DNA of 64,000 bases from Sophora flavescens (Eukaryota > Streptophyta > Magnoliopsida > Fabales > Fabaceae): contig JAUPTC010000017.1 in assembly GCA_030762895.1 (NCBI GenBank), positions 124,001-188,000 on the forward strand. Direction: 5' to 3'. Positions 58,124-64,000 of this stretch are shown in pieces (position 1 is the stretch's first letter; the number at the start of each line of letters is the position of its first letter). Both the position numbers and the translations under genes were made by a program. The notes beneath the pieces were generated by a model that saw only the letters and a list, made by a program, of their open reading frames with translations, did no database searches and was not told where the DNA came from.

Positions 58124-59670
58124 TGAAGCTGACACAGGCAAACACAAGAAGGGGGGGGGGGGGGGGTTGAATTGTGTTTGTTAATAATTTTCAAAAACAA
58201 CCTTTAAAACAATTTTTGCACTCAAGGAGATTAGGAACAGATGAAGCACAAAGACAATTTTTTTTAAAAGACTTTAACAAAGGCAATATCAAAACCCTAC
58301 AGTTAGTATAAGCAAATAAAACTGAAGAGTTTAGGGATAGAAGATTCACACAAGGGATTTTATCCTAGTTCACTCTCTTCCAACCAAGAGCTACGTCCAA
58401 TCCCTTCGACTTGAAGGATTTATCCACTATTTCTCCAAATAGATTACAACCGAGTATTCAACACCTCTCCAGGCCACAAGTATTCCTTTCTTACCAAGCC
58501 TCTTCAGGCTCTAACTCTAACAAAGAGATTTAATGTTTGATCTTCTTAACTCACTGTGTGTGAGACTATGACAGTTTAAGATCAGTTGAATATTACAACA
58601 ATATTCAAACTAAAGAATACAGACTCTTGCTCTTGAAAGAATAATGGAATGAGTGATTATCGATTAGAAAAAGTTCATAAGTTGTTCTTCAGAACTTGAG
58701 GTCTTCTATTTATAGTGACCCTCTTCTTCACTTGTATTTCTTCAACGGTTACTTTGAATAATCTCGTTTAGAGATAGCATTTAATGCATGATATCCATTG
58801 TGACTGAGAGCTTGATTGTAGCAATGCTGAATATTATTCTTGGTTATGGAGGTAGCATGAATTTGGAGGTTCACTCCTGAGTATTGCAGCTTGAGCACTT
58901 CTTGTTCCACCTTTGTGTATAATCCAGCTTTTTCAGTCATAAAGTTGTCATCGTACAAATCGTTTTGCAGTATCTTATTGTACGATTCTGCTTTTTGCAT
59001 TTCTTGATTGTATTATGCTTGTTTTACAAAAAGGTGAAACATTTAAAGCAGATAAAACAAATATGAAGAACAAATATTCTATTGAAATAAATATCGATCA
59101 TTTGAAATAAATTCAAGATATTCGGATTGCATTTAATTCATTAAAAGGATGGAGCTCATCTAAAGAGAACTTCGTTTACTTAGTTCAAGATATCCTCTTG
59201 TCTATCAAGTCTTCGGACTTGCTATTCCTTAATGAGTTATAAAGATCTCCGTCTAATGACGTGGCGGTTTGAGCTCGTCTACTAGATTACTTTATGTTTC
59301 AGTTCATTTACTTGTACTAATTACTTCCGTCTGCTTACGTGGCAAGATGGACGTGCTTATTATCAAGTCTTTGGACTTGCTGTACCTAACAAGTTATTTA
59401 GGTATTTATCTAGTAAATATTTAGAGCTTCGTCTACTTAAGTAAGCTAGTCTAAAGAAGTAACTTTACCAAGGTTTTTAATCAACCCGTCTACAAGGGTG
59501 GACGCGTATTTTTCAATTAGAACTTATCCCATGTTTCTTTAACTTATATGTAAATATTCCTGCATAACTGAAAGCAATTTTAAATCTCAACTAACACTTT
59601 TCCAAGTAAATTTAATCCTTTTGTTAGCATCAAAACTTTGAGATTATTTAAAACTACTTTGGTTCCAACA
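58124..59670 (-). repeat. S1 5' LTR
   Basis: On the minus strand it runs from TGTTGGAACCAAAG to CTTCA. A 16-base G-run (58151-58166) is flanked by the CAAACACAA/TTGTGTTTG inverted repeat. It sits inside the envelope-position ORF of S2. Confidence 0.88.
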
Positions 59671-59675
59671 AAAAG

Positions 59676-60278
59676 ATGGCAGTAAGGAAGTGCAGCGAGA
59701 TTCTTCCTATGAACAGCAGCATCCCTGAATCTACTAAAGAGAATTCTGGGCAAGCTTATATTAGTCTCTGTAAAGAGATGGCATAGACAAAACTTGTGCA
59801 AGGCTGATAGGTTGTCCTTGGAACCAGTTTTGTGAAGAACCACCTTATTCAGCATCTGATGAAGAATACAGACATGATCCTTCATTTCAACTGATATCCG
59901 GGAATGGGATCTTACTGTGTCTTCTTTCATCAAAAAGGCAGTAATGACTTCTGAGCCACCAAGGTCTGTCTCCCATGACTCAGTAAATACCACTCCTTGA
60001 GCGCAGAAGATGGCATCAACAATGGTTTTCTCAAAAACCACGATTTTCTTCCCCAATATAGTAGCTAAGATTTCTGTATTAGTGACTTGAAGTCTTCTCT
60101 AGAAGTCCTTTATCAGGTTGAGATAAATGGAACCCTTTTCTGTGAAAAGTCCTCCATAGCCAGCAGCGTTGATGTTTTTGCTGATATCCAAGTTATACTC
60201 CTCCAAGATTCCAAATTTGAAGTTATGCTCAATAGCAACATTCAGCTTGTCCACGTTGAAGGTAGAAGAAGATGCCAT
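59676..60278 (-). pseudogene. S2 envelope-position ORF, N-terminal part
   Basis: ATG at 60276-60278, about 470 bp after the S2 pol stop. It begins MASSSTFNVDKLN like the S1 copy, has a TAG near residue 60, then VFEKTIVDAIFCAQG and SKDNLSALHKFCLCHLF. It is cut by the S1 LTR after AALPYCHLF. Retention of the same start, spacing and domain in two elements shows this ORF is a regular part of the lineage. Confidence 0.75.
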
Positions 60279-60748
60279 TTTTGGTGATTTGAGAGTTCGG
60301 GTTTTGGAAGCAAAGAACAGAGAGCTCGAGAATACTCAGAGATGACAGGGTAGTGAAAGGTTTCTCAGAGGGAAGAAACTTGCTTAAAAAGGTTTTTCTT
60401 TTGGAAATAAATTAAAAAAAATTGACAAGACATGTCATAAAGGATAAAACAACGTTGATATTTTGAAACTATACAAAGTTCTTGATGGAACTGATGGAAG
60501 TTACTGACTCAGCAAAGAGAATAAAGGATAAATTTATTTTTGAGACAAAATAAATGCAATTAATAAATAAGAGTACGGTCGGATCCAAGTGAAATGCAAT
60601 CAAACATAGACGCGACATGCAGTGGATGTGGTACACAAATACAGTGGACATGGTATACAATGGACGTGCACTAAAATCATGCAATAGACTTGAAATGCTT
60701 TAGATGCACATACATCAACAACAAAATTCTCAAGGCTGGACGCCTTAA

Positions 60749-62437
60749 TCAATCCACACAAAGCATTTTAAGATGCTTTCTAATAAAAATAAACATGTCC
60801 TCCGCAAGAGGTTTAGTAAAGATATCTGCCCATTGATGGTCAATATCTACAAATTGGATATAAAAAACACCTTTTTGCACATAATCTCTTATAAAATGAT
60901 GTTTAATATCTATATGCTTAGCTCTAGAATATAATATTCGATTCTTAGACAAATTTATTGCAGCTGTATTATCACACATAAGTGGAATACTACTTACAAA
61001 CACATTGTATTCCTCCATTGATGTTTGATCCATAGAAGTTGTGAGCAGCAACTTGCAGTTGAAATATGCAGTTGATAAAGCAATGGTACTTTGTCTTTTA
61101 CTTGAGCATGAGACAAGATTGGCTCCAATGAAGTGACATCCTCCACTGGTACTCTTTCTTTCAATTTTGTCTCCAGCATAGTCAGCATCACAAAAACCAA
61201 CTAATCTGTAATCTTCATTTTTATTAAAACACAAACCCAGATTAGTACCTTTTAAGTATCTAAATATTCTCTTAACCACTGATAAGTGAGATTCTCTAGT
61301 ATCAGATTGAAATCGAGCATACAAACATACACTGAACATAATATCAGGCATAGACGCAGTAAGATATAGAAGAGATCCTAGCATACCTCTATATACCTTT
61401 TGGTCTACCTTTTTCTCTTTATCATCTTTGTTTAGTATAGACGTGGGGTGCATAGGGGTATTCATTGACTTGAAGTCATCCATTTTGAACTTCTTGATGT
61501 GTTCCTTTGTATACTTGGTTTGATGAATGTGCACCTCGTCCATAGTTTGTTTAACTTGAAGTCCAAGGAAGAATTTGATTTCTCCCATCATGCTCATTTC
61601 AAACTCTTTCTGCATTAACTTAGAAAACTCTTTGCACTTCATTAGTGGCTCCAAATATAATATCATCAACATATATTTGCACAATTATGAAATTAGATTT
61701 AGTGGACTTTCTAAACAAGGTTGTATCAACATTTCCTCTATTAAATCCATTTTCCGTAAGAAATGAACTTAGCATATCATACCAAGCTCTATGTGCTTGT
61801 TTAAGGTCATTGAAAGCTTTCTTAAGCTTATATACATGTTCAAGTTGGGTTTTACTCTCAAAACCCGAAGGTTGAATTACATAAACTTCTTCATTAATAA
61901 AGCCATTTAGAAAAGCATTCCTAACATCCATTTGAAAAAGCAAAATGCTATGATGTGCAACAAATGAAAGTAAAATCCTAATTGCTTCTAATCTAGCAAC
62001 CAGTGCAAAGGTCTCAGTATAATCTATACCTTCTTCCTGAGAATAACCTTGAGCAACAAGTCTTACTTTATTTCTTACCACCTTACCATTCTCATCAAGC
62101 TTGTTTCTGTAAACCCATTTTGTTCCAATAACTGATTTATCTTTAGGCAGGGGTACCAGGGTCGAAACATCACTTCTTTCAAATTGATTCAGTTCTTCTT
62201 GCATAACTAGAATACAACCATCGTCCAGCAAAGCCTCATCTACTGTCTTTGGTTCCACCTTAGAGACTAGTGCAGAATCTTCCTGCTCTCTGAAAGTTGA
62301 TCTGGTTCTTAGCCTATCATTGGGGTTTCCAATGATTTGATCTTGTGGATGATAATTTTTGAAGTACCAAGATCTCTGAACAACATCTAGTTGAGAAGTG
62401 GAGGTTTCTGGTTGTTGTGGAGAGTTGTCTATATCAC
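60749..62437 (-). pseudogene. S2 reverse transcriptase and RNase H
   Basis: From a VSTLVPLPKDKSVIGTKWVYR start, it reads RT motifs FQMDVRNAFLNGFINEEVYV and an intact YVDD box (about 61660-61671). RNase H follows with VGFCDADYAGD, RKSTSGGCHFIGANLVSC, and a tail ADIFTKPLAED to a stop at 60749. Two or three frame breaks occur, including a short disruption near 61060 in the LSTAEAEY region. Confidence 0.85.
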
Positions 62438-62608
62438 CTCGCTTTTTGTTAAGTGATTTTCTTAAGCTGTTTTGTTAAGTTAGAATTGTTGGCTAAGGGC
62501 ATGGTGGTATTTTTGGCTTAAAAGTCCCTTTCAGGTACATGAGCACGCCCGTGCTCATTAGCCAACACGCATGTGCTCAAGGAGCTAACCGCGTCTCGGT
62601 GACGCTAA

Positions 62609-62630
62609 CTTGAGCACGATCGTGCTCAAG
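62609..62630. repeat. Perfect 22-bp palindrome in the right-end LTR-like sequence
   Basis: The arms CTTGAGCACGA and TCGTGCTCAAG are exact complements. Related GAGCACG-CC-CGTGCTC (about 62540) and GCACGACCGTGC-type copies recur up to 63495. Confidence 0.9.
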
Positions 62631-62658
62631 GGTGAACAAGCCGTGATCAGGTGTGGTC

Positions 62659-62667
62659 TATATAAAG
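62659..62667 (+). promoter_or_regulatory. TATA box of the right-end LTR-like sequence
   Basis: TATATAAAG follows the upstream palindromes and precedes a CT-rich leader at about 62740-62765, as in plant LTR promoters. Confidence 0.7.
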
Positions 62668-64000
62668 TTGGAACAGAAACCGAGGGTTACTAATTAACCC
62701 TATTTTCTGTCATCAGCCGTCGTCTAGTTCGGTCATAACAACCCTCTTCCCTCTTTCCACTAAACTAAGCCAATTCTTGGATTTTTGGAAGCCGTTTGGG
62801 AAGCTGAGTGCGTCTGTGTTGGGTTAGAGGCTTAGTACTAGAGTAAGCCGCTTGTGGATTCGGGACCGATTTGCTGTTTAGGATGTCGTTGGAGCTATCT
62901 TCAATCCAGGTATGGGTTGAAGGGTAGTGTACCCATAGGTTTTGGGTTCGAGTAAAGTAAAGGGGTTCCCATAACCCTGGTTGGATGCATGCTATTATAT
63001 GATTTTAAATGCCTAAATGCCTATGTTGATGATATGTTTGTTTAATGTTAGATGCCATGTTATGTGTTTCATGTTCATATTGCCTATTGTATGAATATGC
63101 GGTCATGATGAACACGATATGTTTATGGTTGTTGATATGTTGGTTGAATGGTTGATGCCAAAACTGTTATGATGATATTGAATGTTGATAAGATATGTTA
63201 ATTGGTTAAATTAGGTTATAAAACGATTTAGACATTAATAGGTTGAATGCCCTAAAATTTGGCTAGAGTTTCGGACTTAGTTTTTGCCCAGAACAGTACT
63301 GTCGTGCATTGAGAATGGCCTTACTAAACAGGGAGAACGACCGTGCTCCCATTTGAATTCTGGAAAGTGGCTGTGCATTTAGGATGGCCGTGCAGGACAA
63401 AGAGCATGACCGTGCCCAATAGGAAGCACGACCGTGCTTCACTTATATGACCAGCACGACTGTGCAAGGGATAAGCACGCCCGTGCTCCCCTATCAGACA
63501 GAGATGAAATTAAAGGTTTAATTAGGGGTTTCCAACCCCAACCTTCCCAATAAACGTGATGATAACACCTTGAAGAAATTAGATAACTCGGTTAATGATT
63601 AACAAAGATGACTAAGAAGACGAGACGGTGAGATGTTGAGTTGGTAAGACGGTAACCGTTGGGTTACAACACATTGATGAGTTGTACCTTGGTGCTTTAT
63701 GGCCATGGGAACCTTGACCCAGTTGGGTTAAAGGTGTTGTGGTAGATTCCGCTGGTTAAAGGTTTTGTTGTAGATTCCGCTGTTGACTTCGGTTGATTCC
63801 GTTGGAGCTAAGGTGGTGGTGGTTGCCATTGTTTGTTGTTGTGTCATATGCATAGAGCATCAGAGTTGTTGTTGTTGCGGGATGTTCGACATAGGGGAGG
63901 TCACCCGAGAGTACGACGATCTGGCCATCCACGTTAGGAGTAGATTCTCCATGCGCCCCCGTGATGAGGTATTCGTTGGTTTAATTTGTTGGCTATCCTA

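Larger units (their letters stand above)
46355..59670 (-). mobile_element. S1: Sirevirus-like Ty1/copia element, decayed, possibly chimeric
   Basis: LTRs at 46355-47839 (1485 bp) and 58124-59670 (1547 bp), initiator-Met primer site next to the right LTR, purine tract AAAAAAGGGGAGA next to the left. Transcription is right to left. Order: gag with zinc knuckles, protease, integrase, RT, RNase H, a gap of about 500 bp, then a large ORF in the envelope position. Sirevirus affiliation rests on the acidic gag tail after the knuckle, RNase H motifs and the extra ORF. The LTRs differ strongly and the flanks do not match (GAAAC at 46350-46354, AAAAG at 59671-59675). Confidence 0.82.
59671..62437 (-). 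mobile_element. S2: partial second Sirevirus-like copia element
   Basis: Holds only pol from just before RT to its stop and the first 200 codons of the envelope-position ORF. The left side is cut by the S1 LTR at 59670 and the right side ends abruptly at about 62437. Gag, protease, integrase and LTRs are absent. Sequence is similar but not identical to S1. Confidence 0.82.
62447..64000 (+). repeat. Probable start of another LTR retroelement, truncated by the window edge
   Basis: Sequence character changes at about 62437 and a TGTTAAG start is possible at 62447. It carries repeated GCACG..CGTGC dyads, a TATA box at 62659-62667, a CT-rich leader, and no reading frame of note over 1.5 kb. This suits the U3-R-U5 of a large Ty3/gypsy LTR. 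No primer site is reached, and the class is inferred. Confidence 0.5.

Noticed and set aside
62609..62630. Palindromes as a transcription terminator or CRISPR-like repeat
   Set aside because: Spacing is irregular, there are no unique spacers, and the setting is a plant LTR-like promoter.
1..64000. tRNA genes at the TGGCGCCGTTGCCGGGGA sites
   Set aside because: Only the 18-base complement of the tRNA 3' end is present, always just inside an LTR. These are primer-binding sites, and no cloverleaf is present.

Overview
The window looks like repeat-rich intergenic DNA from a flowering plant, most likely a eudicot. The evidence is an F-box gene remnant, Athila-like Ty3/gypsy elements primed by plant tRNA-Asp, Sirevirus-like Ty1/copia elements, a large solo LTR with TGTAA...TTACA ends, hAT and PIF/Harbinger MITEs, and a LINE-type RNase H fragment. 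I cannot name the species. I see no intact host protein gene, rRNA, tRNA or CRISPR array, and nearly all open frames belong to transposable elements.

Layout, left to right. 1-2935: AT-rich DNA with one MITE (561-1056) and a broken LINE/RNase H fragment (1495-2156). 2936-12164 (minus): one F-box gene, split by a hAT-like MITE (2987-3631) and by a complete LTR element E1A (4373-11887, TSD GTGCA), and also carrying two in-frame stops. 12165-14223 and 36314-37460: the upstream region of that F-box gene and a tandem duplicate of it. The duplicate is split by element E3 (14224-36313). E3 contains element E2C in its 5' LTR (14749-26864, TSD ATAAT), E2C contains element E1B in its gag (18454-25241), and E3 also carries a 3.6-kb solo LTR (29222-32802). 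36761-37735: two PIF/Harbinger-type MITEs with TAA duplications. 38181-46354: a broken gene of the putative gypsy-type transposon domain family with a spliceable intron, split by a very young element E2D (39815-45328, TSD CTGTG). 46355-59670: a decayed Sirevirus-like copia element S1 (minus) with an extra envelope-position ORF. 59671-62437: the pol and envelope-position part of a second such element, S2. 62447-64000: the start of another LTR element that runs out of the window.

The most interesting theme is a set of three related, apparently non-autonomous Athila-derived families. E1 keeps gag and protease, but its pol is collapsed to the start of RT fused to the tail of integrase, and two independent copies share that junction. 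E2 keeps only a gag-like protein, which has two matched cysteine modules where a retroviral zinc knuckle would be expected. E3 encodes a different protein that I do not recognise. All three share a tRNA-Asp primer site, an LTR tip beginning TGATRAGCC, a purine tract containing AAGTTTGGGG, a long conserved non-coding region before the 3' LTR, and LTR arrays of CpG-rich near-palindromes. This fits parasites mobilised in trans by an autonomous Athila relative that is not in the window. The trans-mobilisation is inference; the shared structures are visible in the sequence.
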